Below are positions 16,836 through 24,840 of a DNA stretch of 64,000 nucleotides, one piece after another. The position numbers and the translations under genes were made by a program. The stretch's first letter is position 1. Every line of letters starts with the position of its first letter. This DNA comes from Argonema antarcticum A004/B2 (GTDB taxonomy: Bacteria; Cyanobacteriota; Cyanobacteriia; Cyanobacteriales; Aerosakkonemataceae), in the NCBI RefSeq assembly GCF_023333585.1, contig NZ_JAIQZN010000017.1, positions 26,926 to 90,925 on the forward strand, written 5' to 3'. Below the pieces are notes generated by a model, which worked only from the letters and a program-made list of their open reading frames with translations, was not told where the DNA came from and searched no databases.

Positions 16836-18365
16836 GGGGAGCCAACGGGGATGAAAACCGGGCAAGGGCAACTGTTCTGGCTGCATCTGGGCAGGCTTTC
16901 CTTCTGTGGGTGGGGCTGAAACTAGAGGCAATAGCCAGAGGGTACTGGAAGTAACTGCTTCGCCACTATCTGTTCGCGGGGCATCAGATTGTTCCCCTGC
17001 GGATAAGGGTGTTGCGAGAGGTTGATCAAATAGTAGGGCGATGCCATCTGGGGATAGGTTCATTTCCACCTGTCGCTGATTTGGTAGCACTAAAAGTGGT
17101 TTCATTTCGGCTGTTTTGAGGTCAATGGCGGCAATATATGGCTGTTCTTGGTATTGCTGTCCTGGGATAAGTTTGGTTAGGAGGCAATAAAGAGTCTGCC
17201 CCATCGGATCGAATTGGGCGCTCATAATTGAGCCAGTTATCCGCAAAAGTTCTTTCTCAACTCCCTGGTTGGTTACTAAATAGAGCGATCGCGTGTAATC
17301 TGTGTTAAATTTCACCATCGCCGCTGCTGTACCATCTCTGCTGAAACTAGCCACCATACCGAATTTGGGCAAGAAATCGAGCGGTTTATCTTGGTGTGTT
17401 TCTAGGGGTACGATCGCTAATCCTTGTGCTTGAGCGATCGCTAACGCCTTACTATCGGGGGTAATCAAAAAATCGCCTCCCAGTTGGCCTTCTAGGGGTT
17501 TAGCAGTAAGGCGATCTGAGCTATCCATCTTGACTGTCCAAATGCTAAAATCCCCAGGATTGCGTCGATTTAGGCGCTGTACGACAATGGTTTTTCCATC
17601 CGGTGACAGGTCGAACTTCAGATTTTGGTAGTCTTTCTTGTCTAGAACCAGCCTGACTTTACCAGCTGGTTCCTCTTTTGTGACTTCAGTGTTTGGGGAT
17701 TGGGGTGCGATACCTGTGGTGACGGTGTAGAGGTTTTGTTCCAGCACTGCTTGACGCTGGGATGTGCGATCGTTAGCGGAAAACAAAATGCGACGCGAAT
17801 CGGGATAAGGTATAAAATCGCTCACTACCAGGTCTGCTGGCGTCAGAGCGATCGGTTTCGGCTCGGCGGCACTGAGATTGACCAGCATCAACCGACCCGC
17901 GTCCTTACCCTCTACGCCCAAGTAAACGAAGGCCCGATCGCGTGTGCGGAATTTAGCCTCAAAAGGCTTGAGGTTAGCTCCTTTTTCTCCTGAACTACCG
18001 AATCGGTCTGTTGCTTGGAGCAGCTGCACTTTATACTCAATGCCGTATGGGGCTGGTGCGATTAGGGTATAAGCCAATTTACGCCCAGCCCAGCTAAATT
18101 TTCCTGGTAAGGGCGGATTAATTTGCAGATTTGCTTCTACACTGGCGTGTTCCATTGGGCGACTAAAAGTTAGGATGAAGCGGTTATCTTCAGATCCAAT
18201 TTGTTTATTTTGCCAGCTGAAATCTCGCACCCGTGCTGATGAGCTATCTCCGTGCCACAATAGCAGCCCAATAACTACACTCAGCACCAGCATTACCGTA
18301 ATAGCAACGCGGTCAAGGGGCTCAATCCATTTTAGATTTGGGGTTTTGAATTTGGAATTAATCAT
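16833..18365 (-). CDS. Membrane-anchored Ig-like plus beta-propeller protein
   Basis: The 510-residue protein has one N-terminal membrane segment (residues about 21-38, VAITVMLVLSVVIGLLLW) and then a periplasmic part. Residues about 55-120 (NRFILTFSRPMEHASVEANL) resemble the Big_5/SbsA-type Ig-like domain. Residues about 140-450 show repeated strands with D/N-x-K-x(I/L) patterns such as KFDLSPDGKTIVVQRL and EMNLSPDGIALLFD, resembling TolB/WD40-like propeller blades. The C-terminus is Pro-rich. No catalytic motif is seen and the role is unknown. The gene lies between two heptamer repeat blocks, one touching its start codon. Confidence 0.75.
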   Translation of the reverse strand: MINSKFKTPNLKWIEPLDRVAITVMLVLSVVIGLLLWHGDSSSARVRDFSWQNKQIGSEDNRFILTFSRPMEHASVEANLQINPPLPGKFSWAGRKLAYTLIAPAPYGIEYKVQLLQATDRFGSSGEKGANLKPFEAKFRTRDRAFVYLGVEGKDAGRLMLVNLSAAEPKPIALTPADLVVSDFIPYPDSRRILFSANDRTSQRQAVLEQNLYTVTTGIAPQSPNTEVTKEEPAGKVRLVLDKKDYQNLKFDLSPDGKTIVVQRLNRRNPGDFSIWTVKMDSSDRLTAKPLEGQLGGDFLITPDSKALAIAQAQGLAIVPLETHQDKPLDFLPKFGMVASFSRDGTAAAMVKFNTDYTRSLYLVTNQGVEKELLRITGSIMSAQFDPMGQTLYCLLTKLIPGQQYQEQPYIAAIDLKTAEMKPLLVLPNQRQVEMNLSPDGIALLFDQPLATPLSAGEQSDAPRTDSGEAVTSSTLWLLPLVSAPPTEGKPAQMQPEQLPLPGFHPRWLP

Positions 18366-18486
18366 TGGTCATTGGTCAGTGGTCAGTTGTCAGTTGTCAG
18401 TTGTCAGTTGTCAGTTGTCAGTTGTCAGTTGTCAGTTGTCAAATGACCAATGACCAATGACCAATGACTAATGACTAATGACTAAT
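18362..18486. repeat. Composite heptamer repeat block forming a long hairpin
   Basis: Copies of ATTGGTC are followed by about nine GTCAGTT units and then AATGACC and AATGACT units. The ATTGGTC copies at the left are the reverse complement of the AATGACC copies at the right, so the block can fold on itself. It spans the whole gap between two genes and includes the stop codon of the gene ending at 18482. Confidence 0.88.
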
Positions 18487-19483
18487 AATCGTATGGATTT
18501 TTAGGTTCTGGAATAGGTTTTATAAAGCTAGCTTGGATAGTCAATTGGCGTTTACCTCCCAGATTTTCGGTGATTGCTTGACCTTCAACTTCTAACCAAG
18601 AATCGGGTTTAAAGGCTGTGCGGACTAGGGGCGAAGCATCGGTGTAGATAGACTCAGATTCGGAATCGGAACTTTTGACACTGATGTTTTGGCCGTACAG
18701 TTTGACTGGCAAACCTACTGGATAGGCATCAGCCGCACAGCAGGTAATTACAAAGCGGGAAAGCAGTAGGTATTGCTCTGGTAATTCTTGAGAATGGATA
18801 ACAAAGCCCTGCACTTTGATTTTTTGTCCGGTATAGGCGTCGGGTTCTGGATAGGCGTTTAAGGTTCGCACCCAGTCGATGAGCGATCGATCTTCGGGAC
18901 GTTTTGCACTCCGAAATTCTTGGGGCTGCGATCGCGTCATCGACAAGGAATCCGTGATGCCCCTCGATAATGCTGTTTGGCTCATAAACGGTTTGGGTGT
19001 AATTAGAAAACCCAAGATCGCTGTTGTCAGAAGCAAACCAGTACTCCAACCGGGGGGAAATAGGGAAATGTGTTGAGGTTGGGAGTTGGATGAAGGACGT
19101 GGGAAGGTAGACGGCTCATTCTTGATGGTGCTATCCCCGCGCAGCGAAGACCCCTTCTGAAACCCAAACAATTGCCGCATCAACGCACCAACTGAAATTA
19201 CTAACCAAAGTAGAGACGCGATTAATCTCTTTTGTACAGATGAAGGTTGACGCTTGAGGATTTGTTCGTTGTAGAGGAGAGATAATCCTTTTAAAATACC
19301 GATGATAAGCAAAGCAAAGCCACCTAATATCGCTAACCAAAAGTAATCGGGATGAATCAGTAGGTATAACTTGCTTGTTATCCAGTATTTCAACAACAAA
19401 ATGCCCCAGGCGATTATGGCAACTACATCGAGCCAGGGTAATAAGGGATTTTGGGTTTTAGATTTTGGATTTTGGATTGTCAT
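18482..19483 (-). CDS. TIGR03943/DUF1980 family membrane protein (permease partner)
   Basis: The protein has several N-terminal hydrophobic segments (WLDVVAIIAWGILLLKYW, YFWLAILGGFALLIIGILKG and two more). A C-terminal soluble domain (LSRFVITCCAADAYPVGLPVKL, residues about 215-330) is typical of the TIGR03943/YcgQ family. That family is encoded beside YcgR-type permeases, exactly as here, and the pair is thought to move a metal or small ligand; this is not settled. I start at the ATG at 19483. Earlier in-frame codons only translate heptamer DNA repeats (TQHSALSTQHS). The CC in TCCAAD may bind metal. Confidence 0.82.
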   Translation of the reverse strand: MTIQNPKSKTQNPLLPWLDVVAIIAWGILLLKYWITSKLYLLIHPDYFWLAILGGFALLIIGILKGLSLLYNEQILKRQPSSVQKRLIASLLWLVISVGALMRQLFGFQKGSSLRGDSTIKNEPSTFPRPSSNSQPQHISLFPPGWSTGLLLTTAILGFLITPKPFMSQTALSRGITDSLSMTRSQPQEFRSAKRPEDRSLIDWVRTLNAYPEPDAYTGQKIKVQGFVIHSQELPEQYLLLSRFVITCCAADAYPVGLPVKLYGQNISVKSSDSESESIYTDASPLVRTAFKPDSWLEVEGQAITENLGGKRQLTIQASFIKPIPEPKNPYDY

Positions 19484-19496
19484 TGGTATAGCAAAG

Positions 19497-19575
19497 TGCT
19501 GAGTGGGGAGTGGGGAGTGCTGAGTGCTGAGTGCTGAGTGCTGAGTGGGGAGTGCTGAGTGGAGAGTGGAGAGTG
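19497..19575. repeat. GTGCTGA/GTGGGGA heptamer repeat block
   Basis: About eleven 7-bp units alternate between GTGCTGA, GTGGGGA and GTGGAGA types just upstream of the TIGR03943 gene start. Confidence 0.85.
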
Positions 19576-19647
19576 GGGAATAGCTCAATACTGTCCGGCT
19601 CTTTGGGAGTTCTTATGCTTTTTGTTCAAAAAATCACATTTTCATAC

Positions 19648-19727
19648 CTCTGCTCCTCTGCTCCTCTGCTCCTCTGCTCCTCTGCTCCTCTGCCCCTCTG
19701 CCCCTCTGCCTCTCTGCTCCTCTGCTC
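19648..19727. repeat. CTCCTCTG octamer tandem repeat
   Basis: Around ten 8-bp units CTCCTCTG, with later CCCCTCTG variants, lie between the permease and the TIGR03943 gene. All pyrimidine-rich units are on the plus strand. Confidence 0.88.
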
Positions 19728-19769
19728 AAATAGGATAGTAAATACAGAAGAGCCAATTTGCCATCCTCA

Positions 19770-20801
19770 TTAGTATGCCAATTGATAGATCAAGGTAAAC
19801 AAGAAGGTAAGTAGAGCGGCTAGAGCCAATAAATAAAATACCGCTCTTGGTTTGAATATTGACAGCAGCAAACCCATGCTTTTGAGGTCAATCATCGGGC
19901 CAAATACCAGAAATGCTAGCAGGGAACCGCTGGTAAATGAAGAAGCAAAGGAGAGGGCAAAGAAGGAATCCACGGTTGAACAAATTGACACCACTGCTGC
20001 CAATACCATCATCGCTACTATAGAAGCGATCGGGCTATTACCCACGGAAAGGATAATTTCGCGGGGAACTAGAACTTGAATAGAAGCTGCTACAGCACTC
20101 CCCAGTACTAATACTGCGCCTAATTCCCGCAGTTCCTGCACGGTATTGTCCAGAAGCAGACTCAGACGATATTTTACAGGTTTACTCACCGCCGCAGATG
20201 CTCCGGTCACGGGGAATGTTGCCGCGTCCATTCGGATGACTTTACCCGGTTCGCTTAGTAAAAAAGTACCGGACTGCAACAAAGCAGGAGCTGCATTTTC
20301 CAGTTTGGGGATCTCAGACCAAGCAATTCGGCGTTTGGGTGTTGGCATCGCGCTGGCGACTTGTCGTTGCAGCAGGGGTCGCAAATCAGTCTGAGCGCTG
20401 AATATCCAGCCAACAATGGTGGCTATGCTCAAGGAACATAGTACCCGCAGCACGACAATTTCTGGTTGATCCCGAAATGCTGTCCAAGTTGCCCAGATCA
20501 CGATCGGATTGATTGTGGGAGCTGCGAGTAAAAACCCGATCGCCACTGGTGCAGGTATCCCCTGCATCAGCAACCGCCGCGCTACGGGGACGTTACCGCA
20601 CTCGCAAACTGGAAACAGGAAGCCCGCTAAACTGCCAACTAAAGCTCCTAGCAGGGGGTTCCGAGGCATAGCTGCACTCAATTTGCGCTCATCGATAAAC
20701 AACAGCAGCACACCTGAGAACAGAACCCCTAGCAGCAAGAACGGTATCGCTTCTACTAGCAAACTCAGGAATAAGGTAAAAGCATTGTTCAATTGAGTCA
20801 T
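19770..20801 (-). CDS. YcgR/ArsP-type permease (DUF318/UPF0718)
   Basis: The 343-residue polytopic protein has two bundles of hydrophobic helices around a cytoplasmic loop. The diagnostic motif FPVCECGNVPVARRL lies near residue 62, with PTINPIVIWAT near residue 91. The family includes ArsP-type organoarsenical exporters and YcgR-like permeases. It is paired with the TIGR03943 partner encoded just downstream on the same strand, an arrangement known from other bacteria, sometimes under zinc or other metal control. The substrate is not evident. No metal-regulator gene is adjacent. Confidence 0.87.
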   Translation of the reverse strand: MTQLNNAFTLFLSLLVEAIPFLLLGVLFSGVLLLFIDERKLSAAMPRNPLLGALVGSLAGFLFPVCECGNVPVARRLLMQGIPAPVAIGFLLAAPTINPIVIWATWTAFRDQPEIVVLRVLCSLSIATIVGWIFSAQTDLRPLLQRQVASAMPTPKRRIAWSEIPKLENAAPALLQSGTFLLSEPGKVIRMDAATFPVTGASAAVSKPVKYRLSLLLDNTVQELRELGAVLVLGSAVAASIQVLVPREIILSVGNSPIASIVAMMVLAAVVSICSTVDSFFALSFASSFTSGSLLAFLVFGPMIDLKSMGLLLSIFKPRAVFYLLALAALLTFLFTLIYQLAY

Positions 20802-20831
20802 TCGATTCGTGGTGAGGAGCTTTATCTATTT

Positions 20832-21000
20832 CTAGGCATTGTCAAGACATTGTGAACTACCCACCGTCAAGTCGGAGTAACGACTATGACGGGAGCTTCT
20901 AACATCATAGGGGAATGCCCCAACTTAGACTTGCGTCCGAGTTTTGGTCTTACTTCCCCTCCGTCAGCAGAAACGGCTGTTCCATCCGCCTTTAGCATTC
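20832..21000 (-). ncRNA. Probable TnpB guide (omega/re) RNA at the right end
   Basis: On the minus strand the last codons of tnpB and the following bases form GAAGCTCCCGTC ... GACGGTGGGTAGTTCAC, a stem with the 3' signature of cyanobacterial IS200/IS605 right ends. The element end falls at about 20852, so the guide would be the minus-strand bases 20851 down to 20832. The 5' end of the RNA inside tnpB is not determined; 21000 is only an approximate limit. Confidence 0.55.
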
Positions 21001-22093
21001 TGATACCTTCTGCTCTAATATTCGTTGCCGCATTACCATCTCTATCATGATGAGTGCCACAGTTTGGACAAGTCCATTTCCTAACATCTAGTGGTAACTC
21101 ATCAATCTGGTAATAGCAATTAGAACAAAGTTTGGAACTAGGGAACCATCTGTCAATAGAAACCAACCTACCGCCTTTTTGCTCTAGCTTGTAGGATAGA
21201 AAATTGGTAAACGTTCCCCACCCAGCATCAGATATTGCTTTCGCCAATTTGTGATTACAAACCATGCCTTTGACATGAAGATTCTCCACTACGACAACTT
21301 GGTTTTCATTGACGAGCTTTCGTGAAAGCTTATGTAGAAAATCCTGCCTTGAATTGCTAACCCGTTCATACACTTTAGCTACAAGTTTTCGACATTTAGA
21401 TCTTGAATTACTCCCCTTTTGTTTTTTAGCTAACTTTTGTTGTTTGCGTTTCAGGTTCTTCTCGTGCTTGGCTAAATGTTTGGGATTGTCATACTTAGAC
21501 ACTTTGCTGCCGTTACTGACAATGGCAAAATGTCTCAATCCCAAGTCGATGCCAACAACGTTTCCTTCTGTTGAAGTCTTGGGTTCATCACCTTCAACTT
21601 CTGACAGGATAGATGCAAAATATTTACCTGATGGTGTTTTGCTAACTGTTACTGTTTTGATTTTCCCTTCAATATGTCGGTGAATTTTGGCAGTAAGAGT
21701 ACCAAGATTTCCCGGCAACTTGACAGCGCCATCTAAAACTTTGACTTTTTGTGGATATTGGATAGATTGTTTACCGTGTTTTGACTTGAAACGAGGAAAC
21801 TTTGCTCTTTTGGCAAAAAAGTTGCGGTAAGCTACTGTTAGATTGAGTGTTACAGCTTGCAATATTTGACTGTAGCATTCACCTAACCAAATAGTTTCTT
21901 CGGCTTTCTTTAGTCCTGGTAGGAGTGCATTAAGTGCTGACTGGCTCAATGCTTTGCCAGTTTCTTTGTAGGTTTCAATTGATTTATTCAGTCCGTAATT
22001 CCACCACCATCTAGCACAACCGAATGATTGAGCCAGTAGCATTTCTTGCTCTGGTGTGGGGTACAACCGAATTTTGACAACCTTGCGTAGCAC
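20867..22093 (-). CDS. tnpB: TnpB, IS200/IS605-family RNA-guided nuclease
   Basis: The 408-residue protein appears intact. The RuvC-like active site has Asp in GIDLGLRHFAI, Glu in VVVENLHVKGM and Asp in HDRDGNAATNI. A zinc ribbon (CSNCYYQIDELPL and CPNCGTHHD) sits between the last two. The N-terminal OrfB helix-turn-helix region starts RLYPTPEQEMLLAQSFGCARWWWN. TnpB uses a right-end RNA to cut DNA next to a target motif and helps the element persist. There is no tnpA in the window, so transposition would need a transposase in trans. AGGAGGTG lies 4-5 nt before the start codon at 22093. Confidence 0.95.
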   Translation of the reverse strand: MLRKVVKIRLYPTPEQEMLLAQSFGCARWWWNYGLNKSIETYKETGKALSQSALNALLPGLKKAEETIWLGECYSQILQAVTLNLTVAYRNFFAKRAKFPRFKSKHGKQSIQYPQKVKVLDGAVKLPGNLGTLTAKIHRHIEGKIKTVTVSKTPSGKYFASILSEVEGDEPKTSTEGNVVGIDLGLRHFAIVSNGSKVSKYDNPKHLAKHEKNLKRKQQKLAKKQKGSNSRSKCRKLVAKVYERVSNSRQDFLHKLSRKLVNENQVVVVENLHVKGMVCNHKLAKAISDAGWGTFTNFLSYKLEQKGGRLVSIDRWFPSSKLCSNCYYQIDELPLDVRKWTCPNCGTHHDRDGNAATNIRAEGIRMLKADGTAVSADGGEVRPKLGRKSKLGHSPMMLEAPVIVVTPT

Positions 22094-22438
22094 TTAACAT
22101 CACCTCCTTAGTCGGCTTTGTTACTATTATATAGTATCTCAGTAACACCGCTCTGGAAGATTTGGAAATCTCCGTACCTCCGATTGACCGCCTTTCATCC
22201 CACCGCTAAGTGCGTTGGCGTTAGCCTGCCGTTAGGCATAGCGGACTGACTTCGGGGGACAACAGGCGCGATTCAGTTAACCAATCGAGTCCCTCTTTTC
22301 ACCCACAAGGGCGAATCAATCCCCAGTATTAACCGATATTCTGTAAGCACATACGGTCAAAATTTTTGACCAAGATTACAGGGAATCATTCATTTGCTTT
22401 GTGTAGTTATCTACTAGGCTGTTTAGATTAATCTTCTT
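22094..22438. other. Left end of the TnpB element and flank
   Basis: No gene is supported here. On the minus strand it holds the strong ribosome binding site for tnpB. Around 22204-22250 lies the palindrome CCGCTAAGTGC ... GCATAGCGG, whose minus-strand context CACTTAGCGGTGGGATGAAAGG resembles IS605-type subterminal or right-end structures. The exact left boundary of the element is not clear. Confidence 0.45.
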
Positions 22439-22909
22439 ATGTTGCAACTGGCCCAAATGGAACTTGCAAGTCCAAGGCTAATACGGCTTGATTTCGAGGA
22501 TTTAACGGCATTTGAGCGCGTGACCGACCAGTATCGCCACATGGGTATCCGGTTTAGTGGTGCGATCGCTATAGAACCTTCTAACCCAGGATTTACGGCC
22601 AAATCCGGATCGACAGTCCTCATGCCAATGGGAAATCTAATGAGCCTAAGTGCCTATTTTGACAAACCCAGCTGCTGGGCCGGAGCCTTTGTTTCCAGTA
22701 CCAGAATTGTCGTCTTAACAGCATATAACCGGGAGGGACATTTCCTGGGTCAAACTAGCACTGTAGCTAACCAGCCCAGTCTACCAGATGGGCAATCGGA
22801 ATCTTTGCCCCAGCAGCTAGAATTAAACCGGCACGGCATTGCTAAGGTGGAGTTTCATTCCTACGTGCCGTTTACTCTGGATGATTTCTTTTTTGCGTTA
22901 ATGCCTTGA
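22439..22909 (+). CDS. Conserved cyanobacterial hypothetical protein
   Basis: The 156-residue protein begins with a short segment and then the sequence RLDFEDLTAFERVTDQYRHM, followed by IRFSGAIAIEPSNPGF. I recognise this combination from a conserved hypothetical family found in filamentous cyanobacteria. The predicted fold is mainly beta strands (VVLTAYNREGHFLGQ, GIAKVEFHSYVPFTLDDFFF), similar to the jelly-roll region seen in PEP-CTERM-type exported proteins, but there is no signal peptide or sorting tail. The function is unknown. It stands alone between the TnpB element and the signalling genes. Confidence 0.7.
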   Translation: MLQLAQMELASPRLIRLDFEDLTAFERVTDQYRHMGIRFSGAIAIEPSNPGFTAKSGSTVLMPMGNLMSLSAYFDKPSCWAGAFVSSTRIVVLTAYNREGHFLGQTSTVANQPSLPDGQSESLPQQLELNRHGIAKVEFHSYVPFTLDDFFFALMP

Positions 22910-23331
22910 CCAAAAAAAATACCAAACTGTTTTCTGTTGTTTGGGACGAGAAACCGGGTTTCTTTTCTTGCTACCAACGAGCGCGATCGCACTCTTCCCC
23001 AACAATAAACGAGGTTTCTAGACCTGACTGGTATTTTTCAAATAGCTTCTTAGCGGCTGCAAACCAGATAGCACAAAACTCTCCTCAGCCTGCAAATCTT
23101 AAATAAAACGATCTAATCTTTAATAATTGGTTAATTCATGGTTAAAAAAAACTTATCGATTATTTAACTTTTTTGATCAAATATTATTTTATGTATATTT
23201 TGACTTTCCAAGTAGTTACAATAAGGTAGTATAAAATTTCAGGATTAATGGGCAATGAATACCTACGCTGCGCCTGGGACACCTGCGCGTCTTCTGCGTC
23301 TGTGTAGAAATAAAAAATTAAGTAGTAATGT

Positions 23332-23455
23332 AAGTTGCTAGTTATGAGATTAGCGCTGCTCTTTGGTACGTAGTTGAGCTTTAGCGCTTTTATCCCAGTT
23401 GTGATCAGAGCTAGAAAGCTCAACTACGTAACTTGATGCAAATAACTAGCAACTT
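23332..23455. mobile_element. Nested double inverted repeat, 124 bp
   Basis: Outer arms 23332-23345 (AAGTTGCTAGTTAT) and 23442-23455 are perfect reverse complements. Inner arms 23367-23382 (TACGTAGTTGAGCTTT) and 23415-23430 are a second perfect 16-bp pair. The interior encodes nothing. It looks like a miniature element in the otherwise empty 622-bp gap 22910-23531. Confidence 0.65.
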
Positions 23456-23531
23456 GCGTTAGTAGTGGTATTACAGGGTTTTTTTAGCATCTCGCAATAT
23501 AGACTCCAAGAACTGACCGAGGAATTCCTTA

Positions 23532-24581
23532 ATGTTTGTTGCCAAACAGCTCTCTTTCGACTTATCAGTTCTCGCCACGTTACAGACGAAGGAACTCAGT
23601 TTGCAGTCAACGCTGCAAGAGTTGTCGCTCTACAATTTTCCAGTGGAAAGCGATCGACCAGGTGGCGAAGTAGCTATGGCATTTCAAGATAATCCGCTAC
23701 TACCTGGAGTTATCTTGACAGAACGCGATCGGCTTTTGGGCATGATTTCGCGGCGGCGATTTTTGGAATATATGAGTCGTCCCTACGGACTGGAACTTTT
23801 TTTGAAGCGACCGATTAAATCTTTATATCTTTTAGCCAATACCGATACTTTAATTTTTCCCAGCGATACTTTAATTGTGATGGCAGCTAGACGGTCTTTG
23901 CAGCGATCGGCAGAACTACTTTACGAACCGATTGTGGTTGAAATAAAGCCAAAGGTTTACAGATTGTTAGATATCCATCAATTACTTGTCGCTCAATCGC
24001 AAATTCACGAATTAGCATCTCAACTAATTGGTAACCTTTATCAACAGCTTGAGAAAGCTAACCTCGAGTTACAGCTCCTCGCCACTGCTGACGGCTTGAC
24101 CAAAGTTGCTAACCGTCGCCGATTTGACGAATACCTGGACAGCAAGTGGCACGAACTTTGCCGCGCGCAAATACCGCTCTCTTTGATTATGTGCGATATC
24201 GATTGTTTCAAAAGCTACAACGACACCTACGGCCATTTAGGAGGAGACGCTTGTTTGCAGCAAGTAGCTCAAGCAATTAGCTCTTCTGTAAAGCGACCGG
24301 CGGATTTAGTGGCGCGTTACGGAGGCGAAGAATTTGCTGTGATTTTGCCTAACACCCCAGCAGCTGGTGCTGTATCTGTAGCAGAGCAAATCCGAATGAA
24401 TGTCAAAGCGCTAGAAATCCCTCATATTAAGTCTTGCGTTATGCCTTATGTGACCATAAGTTTGGGTGTAGCGACTATGGTTCCTGACTCGGAATCAACG
24501 CCTGCAAGCTTGATCGAGGCGGCAGATCGGGCCCTTTATCACACCAAAGCATTGGGACGCGATCGCGTCAGCGTTCTATAG
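23532..24581 (+). CDS. Diguanylate cyclase (GGDEF) with shared N-terminal sensor
   Basis: The 349-residue protein would make cyclic di-GMP from two GTP. Residues 1-165 form a domain shared with the next two genes (SLYL/LPGV-x-L-T, RRRFLEYMSRPYGLELFLKRPIK, LIVMAARRSLQRSAELLYEP). It resembles a divergent CBS-like pair but I cannot name it with certainty. A short coiled coil (residues 168-190) leads to the GGDEF domain at about 190-349, with the active-site loop RYGGEEF and the metal-binding Asp in MCDIDCFKSYNDTYGH. No RxxD inhibitory site is obvious in front of GGEEF (PADLVARYGGEEF has RPAD five residues before). It has no membrane segment, so it is cytosolic. Confidence 0.9.
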   Translation: MFVAKQLSFDLSVLATLQTKELSLQSTLQELSLYNFPVESDRPGGEVAMAFQDNPLLPGVILTERDRLLGMISRRRFLEYMSRPYGLELFLKRPIKSLYLLANTDTLIFPSDTLIVMAARRSLQRSAELLYEPIVVEIKPKVYRLLDIHQLLVAQSQIHELASQLIGNLYQQLEKANLELQLLATADGLTKVANRRRFDEYLDSKWHELCRAQIPLSLIMCDIDCFKSYNDTYGHLGGDACLQQVAQAISSSVKRPADLVARYGGEEFAVILPNTPAAGAVSVAEQIRMNVKALEIPHIKSCVMPYVTISLGVATMVPDSESTPASLIEAADRALYHTKALGRDRVSVL

Positions 24582-24840
24582 CCATACTAGGTATTGTGGG
24601 AAATTTTAGATTTTAGATTTCAAATTTCACATTTAAAAGGAAAGTTTTGAAATCTAAAATCTGAAATCTAATTATTTACAGTAACTAGGTTAAATTTTAG
24701 TTAAAAAAAGGTTTCTATTAGGTTAAAGTTTCCCAAATATAAAGTTTTGATTTAAAAAAATATCCCCAAAAAAATGTGATGATAGATTATAATATGAATC
24801 ATGTTATACAAACTAAAGGAACTTATTGAGACATAACATT

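Noticed and set aside
22906..23106. A 66-codon plus-strand frame after the conserved hypothetical gene.
   Set aside because: Composition is not protein-like, it includes repeat-type GAAACCGGGTTTC DNA and it lacks a ribosome binding site.
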